26,872 nt of DNA from contig JAJYVJ010000009.1 of NCBI GenBank assembly GCA_021792045.1, forward strand, positions 1 through 26,872, read 5' to 3'. Of this stretch, positions 9,144 through 17,127 are shown piece by piece; positions within the stretch are counted from its first letter, which is position 1, and the number at the start of each line of letters is the position of its first letter. Source of the DNA: Thermoplasmata archaeon (lineage in GTDB: Archaea; Thermoplasmatota; Thermoplasmata; Thermoplasmatales; Thermoplasmataceae). A program made the position numbers and the translations under genes. The notes under the pieces are model-generated. The model saw nothing but the letters and a program-made list of their open reading frames with translations, was not told the origin of the DNA and did not search any database.

Positions 9144-10847
9144 TTGGACACAGTTAAAGAGGACGTAATTATTCTAGGGGGTGGCATGGCAGGTCTGAGG
9201 GCGGCTGTTGCGGCGGCTGAATATGACCCGAAAATTACCATAGGTTTGGTTTCTAAGCTTTATCCGTTGCGATCGCATTCAGTGGCTGCTGAAGGCGGAA
9301 CTAGCGCAGTATTGAATCCAAAGGATAGTTTCGATCTGCATGCGTATGACACAATTAAGGGCAGCGATTATCTGGGTGATCAGGATGCTATAGAAGAGTT
9401 TGTTAGACTTGTTCCAGAACAAATTTACACTACGGATCATTGGGGTTGCCCATGGAGCAGAAACGAGGACGGAACTATAGCCCAGAGAGACTTTGGGGCC
9501 CTCAGTTTTCCGAGAGCTGTCTTTGCTGCAGATAAAACTGGTTTTCATGTTATGCAAACGCTTTATAGCAGAGCCCTCATGTATCCAAATATACATTTTT
9601 ACAATGAATATTTTGCTACCAAACTTGTTGTTGAAAATAACTTATTTAACGCTATTACCACAATAAACATCAAAACCGGAGACTTTGTAGTTTTTCAGGG
9701 TAAGTCTATAGTATTTGCTGCTGGTGGCGCGGGGAGGCTTTATCAGTTCAGTACAAATGCGCATTTTGTGACTGGTGATGGTGACGGTATAGCTTACACG
9801 GCAGGAATCCCACTTAAAGATATGGAATTCATGCAATTTCATCCAACTGGGCTCGTACCTTCTGGGATCCTCATTACCGAAGCGGCTAGGGCCGAAGGTG
9901 GTATCCTCCTCAATAGCGAGAAAAAAAGATTCATGTCAACATACGCTCCAAACAAGCTTGAAAAAGCATCGAGAGACGTTGTTTCAAGAGCTATAATGTG
10001 GGAAATTGAGGCTGGAAGAGGCATCAAAGGCGAATATGGCGATATGGAATACGTGTACCTGGATCTAACTGGCATATCAAATATCCTTGATGAAAGGTTG
10101 CCAATGATTACAGAAATCGCGAAGAAGTTCAACGGAATAGATGCTCACACGGAGCCAATACCAATACATCCCGCTGCACATTATACTATGGGCGGGATAG
10201 ACACCAACGTTAAGACAACGACACTTTATCCAAACGTTTTCGCCGTCGGCGAAAATGCATGCGTGAGTATTCACGGAGCAAACAGGCTTGGCTCAAACTC
10301 TACAAACGAATGCCTTGCGTTGGGAAACGTTGCAGGGAAAGTAGCTGCAGAATGGGCTAAATCACACGATTTCGCAAGCATTAGTACTCTGTCAGTTAAG
10401 GATGAGGAAAAGAGGATATGGGAAGACCTCCTTAAGCGGAACGGAGGAGAAAACGTGGCAAAGATTCGAGACGATCTTAGGATCAATCTCGATAAAAATG
10501 TTGGAGTATTTCGAACGGAAGATCTTTTGCAGCAGGGCCTTCGAAACATCAAATCATACCAGGAAAGATACAACAAAATAACAATAGAGGATAAATCATC
10601 CAAATTTAACATGGAGCTGCAATGGGCACTTGAGCTCGGATTCATGCTTGATCTAGCAGAGATCATTAATATCGGTGCAATAATGAGAAAGGAAAGTAGA
10701 GGCGCACACTACAGAAGAGATTTCCCGGATAGGGATGACAAGAATTTCATGAAACATACAATAGCATCTTACTCGGTTAATGGTCCGCAGATTTCTTATA
10801 AACCAGTTGTTAAGACGAAATGGGAGCCGACAGTCAGGTCCTACTGA
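9144..10847 (+). CDS. sdhA: Succinate dehydrogenase flavoprotein subunit
   Basis: A 567-residue FAD subunit of respiratory complex II, oxidising succinate to fumarate on the cytoplasmic face of the membrane. The dinucleotide-binding motif is ILGGGMAGLRAA at 10-21. H45 in RSHSVAAEGG is the expected covalent FAD attachment residue. Further marks are the substrate-loop HPTG, the HGANRLGSNS segment near 375-384, and the C-terminal ESRGAHYRRDFPDRDD with catalytic and substrate-binding arginines. The start is TTG at 9144; the next Met lies inside the FAD motif, so no ATG start is possible. First gene of sdhABCD; its stop overlaps the GAGGTG ribosome binding site of sdhB. Confidence 0.97.
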   Translation: MDTVKEDVIILGGGMAGLRAAVAAAEYDPKITIGLVSKLYPLRSHSVAAEGGTSAVLNPKDSFDLHAYDTIKGSDYLGDQDAIEEFVRLVPEQIYTTDHWGCPWSRNEDGTIAQRDFGALSFPRAVFAADKTGFHVMQTLYSRALMYPNIHFYNEYFATKLVVENNLFNAITTINIKTGDFVVFQGKSIVFAAGGAGRLYQFSTNAHFVTGDGDGIAYTAGIPLKDMEFMQFHPTGLVPSGILITEAARAEGGILLNSEKKRFMSTYAPNKLEKASRDVVSRAIMWEIEAGRGIKGEYGDMEYVYLDLTGISNILDERLPMITEIAKKFNGIDAHTEPIPIHPAAHYTMGGIDTNVKTTTLYPNVFAVGENACVSIHGANRLGSNSTNECLALGNVAGKVAAEWAKSHDFASISTLSVKDEEKRIWEDLLKRNGGENVAKIRDDLRINLDKNVGVFRTEDLLQQGLRNIKSYQERYNKITIEDKSSKFNMELQWALELGFMLDLAEIINIGAIMRKESRGAHYRRDFPDRDDKNFMKHTIASYSVNGPQISYKPVVKTKWEPTVRSY

Positions 10848-10857
10848 GGTGTTTTAG

Positions 10858-11580
10858 ATGGATGAATATACTGTTGAAATAAAAAGAACGGATGTGGATG
10901 GGAAAACAAGCATGCAGACGTTTAAGGTTCCAAAGGACAAGGTTTCCACGGTCTTGGAAACGCTCTTGTATATCAAAGGCAACCTTGATCAGACCCTGAC
11001 CTTTAGATACTCGTGCGGTATGGAAATATGCGGCAGTTGTGGGATGGAAATAAATGGCAAACCACATATGGCCTGTTCGTTCGTACTTGACAATTTTAAG
11101 GGAGACAAGATACTCATAGAACCTCTGAAGCACTTTAAGATCCTGCGTGATCTGGCCGTTGACATAGATCCGTTTTTTGACAAGTATAAAGCCGTTAAGC
11201 CTTACATAATAAGAAACGACGATGGCAATTATCAAAAAGAACTGTTGCAAACACCGAAGCAATTCGATGAATACATTGATTATTCTATGTGTATCAAGTG
11301 TGGTCTCTGCATGGCAGCGTGCCCAATTGTGGGGTCTGATGAGAGTTATTTGGGTCCTGCACCTTTAACTGCTGCGTGGAGATTTATCGCCGATAACAGA
11401 GATCAAGGTAAGAAGATGAGGCTTGAGATCGTCAGTGGCGCTGAAGGAGCTTCAAGGTGCCACTTTGCTGGAGAGTGTACAGAGGCTTGTCCGAAAGGTG
11501 TCAATCCATCTTTTGCGATACAGAAATTGCGTAGTTCGATGTTAGGTCTTGAATTTCAAAAGTTATTTGGGGGAAAATAA
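10858..11580 (+). CDS. sdhB: Succinate dehydrogenase iron-sulfur subunit
   Basis: A 240-residue electron-transfer subunit linking SdhA to the membrane quinone site. Ligands for all three clusters are visible: [2Fe-2S] C53, C58, C61 and C73 in the plant-ferredoxin-like N-terminal domain; [4Fe-4S] C145, C148, C151 and C211; [3Fe-4S] C155, C201 and C207. The C-terminal ECTEACPKGVNPSFAI is characteristic. A full classical [3Fe-4S] set argues against the archaeal variant with an extra Cys and a CCG-type anchor. The start is ATG at 10858 with GAGGTG at 10846-10851 as ribosome binding site. sdhC begins two bases after the stop codon. Confidence 0.97.
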   Translation: MDEYTVEIKRTDVDGKTSMQTFKVPKDKVSTVLETLLYIKGNLDQTLTFRYSCGMEICGSCGMEINGKPHMACSFVLDNFKGDKILIEPLKHFKILRDLAVDIDPFFDKYKAVKPYIIRNDDGNYQKELLQTPKQFDEYIDYSMCIKCGLCMAACPIVGSDESYLGPAPLTAAWRFIADNRDQGKKMRLEIVSGAEGASRCHFAGECTEACPKGVNPSFAIQKLRSSMLGLEFQKLFGGK

Positions 11581-11581
11581 A

Positions 11582-11992
11582 ATGGATGAAAGTGTTAGGA
11601 ACCTGAATGAAGGCGTTATGGGTTGGGCTAAGTTTTATAGAAAGGGATGGAACTATTTTGCTTTTGCAATGCATAGACTCAGTGGGCTGGTGATTGTTTT
11701 CTACCTGTACCTACATCTCTTTGTTCTATCCCATCTTCTCAGCGGGCCTGTAACTTACAACGAATTAGTAAAAACCGTGGCTTTTGGGCCATTTGATTCA
11801 TTTCTTGTTCTCGATGTTCTGTTAGCGCTTGTAATCTTTTATCACGGTGCAAATGGAACCAGACTGGCATTAAACGAGTTTGGCATTGGGCTTCAAAAGA
11901 ATAAGGTGCTGTTCATAGTTTTCGAAGCTGTAGCAATGGTAGCGCTTGGTGTGTTCCTTTATTATGCTTATATGTTTATAGGGGCGAGTTAA
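11582..11992 (+). CDS. sdhC: Succinate dehydrogenase membrane anchor, cytochrome b subunit
   Basis: A 136-residue membrane anchor for complex II with three hydrophobic segments at about 34-56, 72-90 and 108-132. The signature FAMHRLSGLVIVFYLYLH (28-45) contains the conserved H-R-x-S-G of SdhC, and H88 in YHGANGTRL is a probable heme b ligand. H45 and H51 are further candidates. I start at the ATG at 11582, two bases after the sdhB stop and within reach of TTGGGGGA at the end of sdhB. An in-frame start at 11549 would overlap sdhB by 32 bases and gives no better match. Confidence 0.92.
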   Translation: MDESVRNLNEGVMGWAKFYRKGWNYFAFAMHRLSGLVIVFYLYLHLFVLSHLLSGPVTYNELVKTVAFGPFDSFLVLDVLLALVIFYHGANGTRLALNEFGIGLQKNKVLFIVFEAVAMVALGVFLYYAYMFIGAS

Positions 11993-12373
11993 ATGGAAAC
12001 TGAAAACAAATATGGCATAACCAAAAGACCAATGGGCTCAATATCAAGGATATTTCAGGCTGGATCGGGGCTTTTCCTTATATTTTTCTTAGGAGTTCAC
12101 CTTTACGTTGCTCATATTGACTTTGGTCATCCAATTCAGTTCTTTAACCAGGTAATTCAGAATCTCCGCAATCCATGGTGGCTCCTCTTCTTCATAGTCT
12201 TCGTATGGATCATTACTTACCATGCCCTTAATGGCGTCGGCAACATTGTCAAAGACACAAACATAGGCGAGAAAGGTCGCAGTTACCTAAATATCGCGCT
12301 TATTGTGATCTACTTCGCCACATCAATATATGGAACTATCCTATCCATAGTGGTTGCAGGCATGACATTTTGA
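11993..12373 (+). CDS. sdhD: Succinate dehydrogenase membrane anchor, second subunit
   Basis: A 126-residue hydrophobic protein with three predicted helices at about 24-42, 60-78 and 98-122, forming the second half of the complex II membrane domain. H36 and H41 in GVHLYVAHIDF and H77 in TYHALNGVGNIV are candidate heme or quinone-site residues; the last segment mirrors the YHxxNG motif of SdhC, as expected for paralogous anchors. It starts immediately after the sdhC stop and is the last gene of the operon. A T-rich convergent terminator region follows. Confidence 0.9.
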   Translation: METENKYGITKRPMGSISRIFQAGSGLFLIFFLGVHLYVAHIDFGHPIQFFNQVIQNLRNPWWLLFFIVFVWIITYHALNGVGNIVKDTNIGEKGRSYLNIALIVIYFATSIYGTILSIVVAGMTF

Positions 12374-12413
12374 GTCAATAGAATTTTTTTATATATTCTC
12401 TATTTAAAAAATT
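12374..12413. terminator. T-rich bidirectional terminator between sdhD and the dCMP deaminase gene
   Basis: The 40-base gap holds a run of seven T at 12384-12390 for the plus-strand sdh operon and, on the other strand, six T at 12406-12411 just past the deaminase stop. Archaeal termination is driven mainly by T runs, so this convergent spacer can plausibly end both transcripts. Confidence 0.5.
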
Positions 12414-12926
12414 TTAGTCGCTACCTGGAACATTGGCGTAAAAATCACCAAGCATGGCTTTTACCTCATTTTCCGGCAACTCGAAGCGACGCAATTTCAA
12501 ATCGCTTTCCAACAACATCAACTCGGCAAGTTCATCAGGATACCCCTGCGCATATATAACTTCCTGAATCTTCGCATTCATAAGCATCTTGGAGCAGACG
12601 ACGCAAGGGTGGGTAGTAATGTATATTGTCCCACCAGCTATACTGACACCATGTACTGCCGCCTGGATGATTGCATTCTGTTCGGCATGAAGTCCACGGC
12701 AGAGTTCATGTCGCTCCCCAGAAGGTACGTTTAAGTCATCGCGGATACAGCCAACAACATCGCAATGTACAGTGCCAGAAGGAGGACCGTTATAACCGGT
12801 AGATAGTACATTTCTGTCTTTAACAATGACTGCACCAACCTTTCTTCTGGTACAGTTCGATCTTGAGGCTGCAAGAAAGGCCATTCTCATAAAGTACTGA
12901 TCCCATGTGGGTTTGATATTTCCCAT
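12414..12926 (-). CDS. Deoxycytidylate (dCMP) deaminase family protein
   Basis: A 170-residue zinc-dependent deaminase, likely converting dCMP to dUMP for thymidylate synthesis. The catalytic zinc site is H80-A-E82 with P107-C108-V-V-C111. The Cys/His-rich insert between residues 55 and 76 resembles the second, structural zinc site of T4-type dCMP deaminases. The N-terminal [16 protein letters not shown] is the usual family start, which is why I begin at the ATG at 12926 with GAGGT a short distance upstream. The frame stays open to a TTG at 13034, but the extra 36 residues do not look like the family and a TATA element places transcription start inside them. Cytidine or tRNA-editing roles are less likely given the length and motifs. 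Confidence 0.9.
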   Translation of the reverse strand: MGNIKPTWDQYFMRMAFLAASRSNCTRRKVGAVIVKDRNVLSTGYNGPPSGTVHCDVVGCIRDDLNVPSGERHELCRGLHAEQNAIIQAAVHGVSIAGGTIYITTHPCVVCSKMLMNAKIQEVIYAQGYPDELAELMLLESDLKLRRFELPENEVKAMLGDFYANVPGSD

Positions 12927-12939
12927 AGTGTCTATAACC

Positions 12940-13026
12940 TCATCGCGAATAAAATGTTTTCCAGTGAAAGTGAATCTTACTAAAACGTCGCTCAAATATG
13001 GGATGCTCTGATTTATTTCGAAACAT
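12940..13026 (-). other. Possible 28-codon leader ORF before the dCMP deaminase gene
   Basis: The TATA element CTATAAAAAG at 13045-13054 predicts a transcript start at about 13024-13026, exactly at an ATG that opens a 28-codon ORF in a different frame from the deaminase. The ORF ends with TGA at 12940-12942, 13 bases before the deaminase ATG. The peptide is basic and shows no family. It could be a regulatory leader peptide or chance. Confidence 0.25.
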
Positions 13027-13044
13027 AAAACCAAATTGTAAGGG

Positions 13045-13054
13045 GCTTTTTATA
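13045..13054 (-). promoter_or_regulatory. TATA element of the dCMP deaminase transcript
   Basis: CTATAAAAAG on the minus strand is a strong archaeal TATA match. Its spacing predicts a start near 13024, about 98 bases before the chosen ATG at 12926, leaving a long leader unusual among its neighbours. Confidence 0.5.
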
Positions 13055-13173
13055 GATCTAGAATGATAAACTTATCAAGATACAAAAGAATAAAAACAAT
13101 GTTTATGTGGTTAACTACGTGAGAATTCAGTCTCTAATGCGTTCAGCTCTTCATTTGTGGCTACAGCTAGACG

Positions 13174-13184
13174 AAATCTTAATG
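13174..13184 (+). promoter_or_regulatory. TATA element of the glycosyltransferase gene
   Basis: AAATCTTAATG is centred about 28 bases before the ATG at 13207, consistent with a leaderless message from that ATG. Confidence 0.4.
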
Positions 13185-13206
13185 TGATGCATGCGATACT
13201 AGAACA

Positions 13207-14415
13207 ATGCCCCTTACTATTTCAACGACCTACATAATCATTACCTCTGCAATAATAACTCTCTATTTCCCCATTGCAGTAGCCCAAACAACTTTACTCA
13301 TTGCACAGTTTCGGAAGAACTCTGACAAGGTCCATAGTAAGTTTAGGAAATCTCATATTGAAATGCCACCCCCAATTCTAGTCCAAAAAAATTATCACAA
13401 TGGAAGGAAAGTGATTGTCGTAATCACTACAAATGGCGCAAATGCGGAAGTTGTAGACAAATTATTGTCTATACTCAAATCGTACATGCTTCCAATTCGA
13501 TTGTTTGTAATCAAGGAGGCTTACGATAAGCATGCATATCCTGCGGAGGAAATCGTTGTTCCTGCAGACTATCACTGCCCTAATAAATCAAGAGCGAAAC
13601 TGCGTGCATTACATTATGGGAGTTTATGGTTCAAAGAACATGGTTTTGGCAGGGGGACCTATATATGCCACTTGGACGATGATTCAGTGGTTTCCAGAGA
13701 GTATATTGAGTACATATATTCAATGCCATACGATAGTGGTCAGGGACACATCAGACTGAGAGAACCTGGAAAGCATCTATTCTCAACACTGGGTGATATG
13801 TGGAGAATTTCGGAGTGCGCTTCGTTCTGTGCATACTTCAACAGTAAAGGCAAACCCATGACAGCACATGGCGAGGGAATGGTAGTAAGAGCTGATGTCG
13901 AGGAGAAAATTGGATGGGATTACGGAACTTACGGTGCAGAAGATGTGATCATGGCACAATTGATCGTGAAGAACGGATACACATTCGGGTATATACCTGG
14001 ACCAATATTCATTGCCCCCCCGCTGTCAGCTAAGGATTTTTACAAGCAGAGGAGAAGATGGATATGGGCCATGCTATGGGCCACTCCATTTATAGAAAAA
14101 ATAAACAGGAAATATGTTTACTGGGCACTATACAGGTACGCAATCGGATGGTCCGGTTTCGTTGGTTTCTTTCTTTCCTTACCTGCATATTTTATTCATT
14201 TCCAATATTCCTATGCAATTATTGCCTTCTCGATGTTCAATACTATCAATTACTTCTTCTTCTATCAGTATGGTATATTCAAGACAAACAGGAGATGGAG
14301 TCTTTTAATGTTTATATTGCAATATCCCGTGTCTCTGTACGAAGGGGGCACTATGATATATTCTCTTCTGTTTCCGCCAAACAAAATGAAATACGATGTG
14401 ATAAAGAAGATTTGA
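13207..14415 (+). CDS. Membrane-bound family 2 glycosyltransferase
   Basis: A 402-residue enzyme probably transferring a sugar from a nucleotide or lipid donor on the cytoplasmic side of the membrane. An N-terminal helix (about 5-33) is followed by the GT-A catalytic domain: LDDDS at 156-160 is the metal-binding D-x-D, GAED at 243-246 supplies the catalytic Asp region, and QRRRW at 281-285 is the Q-x-x-R-W motif of processive GT2 enzymes. Three further membrane helices lie at about 310-332, 335-355 and 365-388. The HGEGMVVR segment resembles egghead-type beta-mannosyltransferases. The acceptor may be a lipid-linked oligosaccharide or surface glycan, but this cannot be read from sequence. No other glycan genes are adjacent. 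Confidence 0.85.
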   Translation: MPLTISTTYIIITSAIITLYFPIAVAQTTLLIAQFRKNSDKVHSKFRKSHIEMPPPILVQKNYHNGRKVIVVITTNGANAEVVDKLLSILKSYMLPIRLFVIKEAYDKHAYPAEEIVVPADYHCPNKSRAKLRALHYGSLWFKEHGFGRGTYICHLDDDSVVSREYIEYIYSMPYDSGQGHIRLREPGKHLFSTLGDMWRISECASFCAYFNSKGKPMTAHGEGMVVRADVEEKIGWDYGTYGAEDVIMAQLIVKNGYTFGYIPGPIFIAPPLSAKDFYKQRRRWIWAMLWATPFIEKINRKYVYWALYRYAIGWSGFVGFFLSLPAYFIHFQYSYAIIAFSMFNTINYFFFYQYGIFKTNRRWSLLMFILQYPVSLYEGGTMIYSLLFPPNKMKYDVIKKI

Positions 14416-14470
14416 AGCCCATTTTATTAATTTTTGTCTACGCAGGAATTTTATGGTTCGGAAAATCAAC

Positions 14471-14481
14471 AAATTTTAATG
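14471..14481 (+). promoter_or_regulatory. TATA element deciding the start of the carbonic-anhydrase-like gene
   Basis: AAATTTTAATG is centred 27 bases before the ATG at 14503. This selects that ATG over the in-frame ATG at 14434, which lies upstream of the promoter. Confidence 0.5.
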
Positions 14482-14502
14482 ATGGTGCTATCACATGCAT
14501 GT

Positions 14503-15024
14503 ATGATATTGAATTTTGAAGGTAGGATACCGTTGATCGACAAGACAGCGTACATATTCCCAAACGCGACAGTTATTGGTGCTGTAAAGATTGGCAAGAA
14601 CGTTTGGGTTGGTCCAGGCGCAGTTCTTCGCGGAGATTACGGGGAGATTGAAGTAGGTGATTACAGTGCGATAGAGGACAACTGCGTTGTTCATGCTAGA
14701 CCCGGCGAAAAAACGATAATAGGTGAGCACGCAACAATAGGGCATCTTTCGGTCATACACACAGGGAGGGTTCATGATTGGGCAGTAATCGGAATGAATG
14801 TCACAATCTCGGATTTTTCAAATGTTGGTGTCTGGTCAGCTATAGGGGAAGGTGCAGTAGTTAAAAATAACCAAGAAATACCCGACGAAGCAATTGCAGT
14901 AGGAGTCCCTGCCAAAGTGATCGGGAAAGTTTCAGAGGATTACAAAAGGCTGTGGACAGACTATAAGCATAATTACAACACGTTTTGCCAACGTTACAAG
15001 TCGAACCTTACCATGATAGAATAA
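14503..15024 (+). CDS. Gamma-carbonic anhydrase-like hexapeptide-repeat protein
   Basis: A 173-residue left-handed beta-helix protein of the gamma-carbonic anhydrase (Cam/YrdA/PaaY) family. Hexapeptide repeats run from about 18 to 125, followed by a C-terminal helix that packs the trimer. The three expected zinc ligands are present: H64 (NCVVH), H81 (ATIGH) and H86 (SVIH). R43 and D45 in LRGDYG match the conserved Arg/Asp pair. It lacks the proton-shuttle loop of Methanosarcina Cam, like many family members whose carbonic anhydrase activity is unproven, so hydration of CO2 is a family-level prediction. The start at 14503 gives the standard N-terminus and is supported by promoter spacing; a longer frame begins at 14434. 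Confidence 0.88.
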   Translation: MILNFEGRIPLIDKTAYIFPNATVIGAVKIGKNVWVGPGAVLRGDYGEIEVGDYSAIEDNCVVHARPGEKTIIGEHATIGHLSVIHTGRVHDWAVIGMNVTISDFSNVGVWSAIGEGAVVKNNQEIPDEAIAVGVPAKVIGKVSEDYKRLWTDYKHNYNTFCQRYKSNLTMIE

Positions 15025-15068
15025 GTGTATTGCTATAACAATCCCAGCCTCTTTTTGTCGCGTTAAAC

Positions 15069-15080
15069 ACATATTAAACC
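15069..15080 (+). promoter_or_regulatory. TATA element of the DNA methyltransferase gene
   Basis: ACATATTAAACC is centred about 26 bases before the ATG at 15100, favouring that start over the ATG at 15088. Confidence 0.45.
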
Positions 15081-15099
15081 TTTCGAGATGGGTGTGAAA

Positions 15100-15909
15100 A
15101 TGTATCTTCGACTGATGAAATATCCGGGCTCAAAAACGGTGCTGCTACCAGAAATAAAGCACATATTCTCCCTTTCACGTTCTAACATGCTGATTGATGT
15201 TTTTGGCGGTTCTGGTTTGGTATCCCTGAATCTTGGGGTCGAGAAGACAGTGTACAACGACATAGATGTAAAACTTGTTAACATCTTCACTGCAATTCGA
15301 GCCAATCCAGTATTAATCAAATCCATGCTTTATGAAACATTAAAATTTGTTAGCGCTGAAGATAGAAATCGAGTATCATTTCATAGATGGCTGTTAAGTA
15401 ATAACTTGTACAATGGCCCTGAACTTGACCTTATAGAGAGCATTTATCGATATACAACAGGCTTTGGCGGAATGGGTAGCACTTATGCAACAAGGAATGA
15501 AAAATCAAAGGCGACATTCATATCGAAAATACTGGGAAATTTTGAGAAAATTCAGCAATCAGTGCATTCATGGACTATAGAGAATCTAGATTTCAGGAAG
15601 CTATTCGAGAAGTACGGTTTTTCAGAAGCTTTCTTTTATCTCGATCCTCCTTATTCCGACAGAGCCTGGTATAACTATAATCTTACCAGAAACGATTATC
15701 TTGATCTTAAGTCTATATTGTTTAAGCTGGATCGCCCTTATCTTATGAACATTGACATTATCGACAAAGAACTCCTTGGTATTTTTGGAAAACCCGAATT
15801 CATTAGAAGATACCCAAATGAAAACGGAAAACCGGGGCGTTTAAATGATCGTATTAAGGCGTTTTATACGAATGTTCCAGGAACAGGTAGAAATTTATCG
15901 AAGGCGTAA
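15100..15909 (+). CDS. D12-class (Dam-like) DNA adenine N6-methyltransferase, orphan
   Basis: A 269-residue SAM-dependent enzyme expected to methylate adenine at N6 in a short DNA site. Motif order is the alpha class: motif X KYPGSK at 7-12, SAM-binding motif I IDVFGGSG at 32-39, a central target-recognition region (about 75-165) and catalytic motif IV YLDPPY at 180-185. Close relatives often recognise GATC, but the target is not readable here. No restriction endonuclease, specificity subunit or mismatch-repair gene lies within the window, so it looks solitary. The start at 15100 fits the TATA spacing; an ATG at 15088 would add four residues. The gene is flanked by non-coding DNA on its right, compatible with acquisition by transfer. 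Confidence 0.88.
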   Translation: MYLRLMKYPGSKTVLLPEIKHIFSLSRSNMLIDVFGGSGLVSLNLGVEKTVYNDIDVKLVNIFTAIRANPVLIKSMLYETLKFVSAEDRNRVSFHRWLLSNNLYNGPELDLIESIYRYTTGFGGMGSTYATRNEKSKATFISKILGNFEKIQQSVHSWTIENLDFRKLFEKYGFSEAFFYLDPPYSDRAWYNYNLTRNDYLDLKSILFKLDRPYLMNIDIIDKELLGIFGKPEFIRRYPNENGKPGRLNDRIKAFYTNVPGTGRNLSKA

Positions 15910-15978
15910 ATCCCATTCATGGTGTTGCTTAACTTTTGTCGCCATAGCTAGTAAATATAATTCATGTACTCTCCTGTC

Positions 15979-15993
15979 TGTTTCAAGGAAACA
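15979..15993. repeat. Short perfect hairpin in the purC upstream region
   Basis: TGTTTC and GAAACA form a perfect 6-bp stem around AAG. It lies about 70 bases after the methyltransferase gene, so it could be part of a 3' end, an operator or a small RNA. No following T run of note is seen. Confidence 0.3.
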
Positions 15994-16186
15994 AACGTGG
16001 GAAATCAACTAAAAGATCCGGTTAAATCCAGAAACTCATAAAGAGACGTGCTTCTTTGAAACCTACCAAATTTTCCGGTATACTGTCTTTTTAGCAAGAA
16101 AAACTTGTACTGGGGAGGTTACGTTTACCTTTTGTGTTAGTCACATATTTTGTAGAATATCGGGATCGTGAAATCCGAGTCCGCAT

Positions 16187-16198
16187 AAGATAAATATT
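16187..16198 (+). promoter_or_regulatory. TATA element of purC
   Basis: AAGATAAATATT is centred 26 bases before the purC ATG at 16219, indicating a leaderless transcript. Confidence 0.5.
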
Positions 16199-16218
16199 CG
16201 TATCAAGCATCACTGTTT

Positions 16219-17109
16219 ATGCAACTAATCAGAAAGGGGAAAGTAAAAGATGTCTACGATGAAGGTAAATCTCTGCTGTTCAAATTTTCCAATAGGATAT
16301 CCGTATTTGATAAGATAATCCCTAATGAGGTCCCGGAAAAGGGTGCATCGCTGTGCAGGACATCCACTTTTTGGTTTAAAATGGTAGAGGATCGTTTGGG
16401 TTTACCAACACATTTTATTGAAATGCCGGAAAGGGACCAAATGAGGGTTAAGAAGTATCAGGTCCTCACAAGAAAACCGACTCCAGAAGACAGTAATTAC
16501 CTGATACCTCTGGAATTTGTCACTAGGTATTATGTGGCTGGTTCATTGTTCGATAGATTGAAAAGTGGCGAGATAAAGTTTCAGGATCTTGGATTTTCTG
16601 AGTTTCCATCGTACGGTGATAAGCTATCCCGTCCATTCTTTGAAAGTACCACTAAATTTGAAAGATTTGATCGCCCTGTAACTGCGTCTGAAGCTTGTGA
16701 AATAAGCGGTCTTACGCCATCAGATCTTGAAAGGATAAGAAATGAAATTTACAAGATCGACGAGGAAATCAACTCAACCGTATATTCGCGAGGGCTTATC
16801 CATGTGGATGGAAAGAAGGAATTTGCCCTTGATGAAGAGAGAAACCCGGTACTTGTAGATACCTTTGGTACAGCTGATGAGGATCGTTTCTGGGATAAGG
16901 ATAAATACGAAGCTGGAACTCAGGAGGAGTTCAGCAAGGAAATGGTTAGGCAATACTATCGCTCAATTGGTTATCACAAAGCGCTTTATGATGCGAGAAA
17001 AGAAGGTAAAAAGGAACCGGACATCCCGCCACTTCCAGAAGATATGGTCCATTCTGTAACCGAACTTTATGTTGGCCTGTACGAAAAAATTACTGGTATG
17101 AAGTGGTAA
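16219..17109 (+). CDS. purC: Phosphoribosylaminoimidazole-succinocarboxamide synthase
   Basis: A 296-residue ATP-dependent ligase of purine synthesis that joins aspartate to CAIR to make SAICAR. The N-terminal RKGKVKDVYDEGKSLLFKFSNRIS region is the nucleotide-binding P-loop-like start of the family. Substrate-binding segments include EFVTRYYVAGSLFDR (near 93-107) and, toward the C-terminus, LVDTFGTADEDRFWDKDKY. The long form, close to 300 residues, is the type found in yeast and many archaea rather than the ~240-residue bacterial form. It stands alone: no other pur gene lies in the window. A TATA element at the correct distance supports the ATG at 16219. Confidence 0.95.
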   Translation: MQLIRKGKVKDVYDEGKSLLFKFSNRISVFDKIIPNEVPEKGASLCRTSTFWFKMVEDRLGLPTHFIEMPERDQMRVKKYQVLTRKPTPEDSNYLIPLEFVTRYYVAGSLFDRLKSGEIKFQDLGFSEFPSYGDKLSRPFFESTTKFERFDRPVTASEACEISGLTPSDLERIRNEIYKIDEEINSTVYSRGLIHVDGKKEFALDEERNPVLVDTFGTADEDRFWDKDKYEAGTQEEFSKEMVRQYYRSIGYHKALYDARKEGKKEPDIPPLPEDMVHSVTELYVGLYEKITGMKW

Positions 17110-17127
17110 AAATATTGTTCACCAGCT

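Larger units (their letters stand above)
15910..16218. other. Intergenic region upstream of purC
   Basis: About 310 bases with no supported gene. It contains one clear short hairpin, TGTTTC-AAG-GAAACA at 15979-15993. The purC TATA element is at the right end. The minus strand holds a 39-codon ORF (16091-16210) that I do not believe. No tRNA, CRISPR or long repeat was seen. The stretch could be a degraded gene or hold a small RNA, but nothing decides this. Confidence 0.5.

Noticed and set aside
10846..12373. Possibility of the non-classical SdhE-type archaeal succinate dehydrogenase
   Set aside because: SdhB has the classical [3Fe-4S] cysteines, and SdhC and SdhD are hydrophobic cytochrome-b-type anchors without CCG motifs.
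12927..13034. TTG-initiated N-terminal extension of the dCMP deaminase
   Set aside because: The family normally starts at WDxYFM; the predicted transcript starts downstream of the TTG, and the extra residues show no known domain.
14058..14519. 153-codon open frame overlapping the end of the glycosyltransferase gene
   Set aside because: It is a different frame through the C-terminal GT2 membrane helices and the following promoter; the protein has no family features.
16091..16210. Minus-strand 39-codon ORF beginning MLDTNIYLMR, reminiscent of a PIN-domain (VapC) toxin N-terminus
   Set aside because: Only the first seven or so residues match; the rest lacks the PIN acidic residues, all reading frames downstream are broken, and no antitoxin gene is adjacent. 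Chance similarity is more likely.
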